From Propionibacteriaceae bacterium (GTDB taxonomy: Bacteria > Actinomycetota > Actinomycetes > Propionibacteriales > Propionibacteriaceae): a stretch of DNA of 5,879 nucleotides. Made by a program: the position numbers and the translations under genes. Below the pieces are notes generated by a model, which searched no databases, was not told the DNA's origin, and saw nothing but the letters and a program-made list of their open reading frames with translations. The stretch is taken from positions 1 through 5,879 of the forward strand of contig JAIRVA010000070.1 of assembly GCA_031254155.1 (NCBI GenBank), given 5' to 3'. Positions 5,879-5,879 of the stretch are shown piece by piece; positions within the stretch are counted from its first letter, which is position 1; each line of letters starts with the position of its first letter.

Positions 5879-5879
5879 G

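Overview
This 5.9 kb window is high-GC DNA (roughly two-thirds G+C by eye) with strong third-position G/C bias. A GroEL of actinobacterial character, a possible leaderless start behind a TANNNT-type -10 box, and a MacB/FtsX-type permease with a large outer domain all point to a chromosomal segment of an actinomycete. Genus and family cannot be read from the sequence.

Layout. Two genes run on the + strand, followed by two on the - strand that converge on them. (1) Bases 2-1159 hold the C-terminal part of a GroEL/Hsp60 chaperonin whose N-terminus lies outside the window. It ends in a short acidic tail and is followed by a strong intrinsic terminator at 1170-1216. (2) A 215-base intergenic stretch carries short repeats, a homopurine tract and a probable promoter for the next gene. 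(3) Bases 1432-1881 hold a small single-domain cupin of the manganese-dependent hydroxynitrile-lyase-like type with a complete metal site. (4) A 73-base, nearly full-length hairpin at 1890-1962 fills the gap between the two converging gene pairs. (5) Bases 3285-1981 (-) hold an AAA ATPase with a C-terminal DUF4143 domain. (6) Just upstream of it are a perfect 13-bp-arm palindrome and further copies of the same GGGAGTTT unit. (7) Bases 5878-3383 (-) hold a large ABC-transporter permease of the MacB/FtsX type whose first residues lie beyond the right edge.

The four genes do not form an obvious pathway. GroEL and the cupin are separated by a terminator. The ATPase looks like a self-contained unit with its own operator-like repeats, sitting directly behind the permease. 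The permease presumably works with an ATP-binding subunit encoded upstream, outside the window.

The points most worth a second look are the ATPase-associated palindrome and repeat cluster, whose last copy supplies the permease stop codon; the long hairpin between the convergent genes; and a marked excess of the tetranucleotide GTAC in both coding and non-coding DNA, apparently driven partly by unusual codon-pair choices. No RNA gene, CRISPR array, insertion sequence or clear defence system was found.
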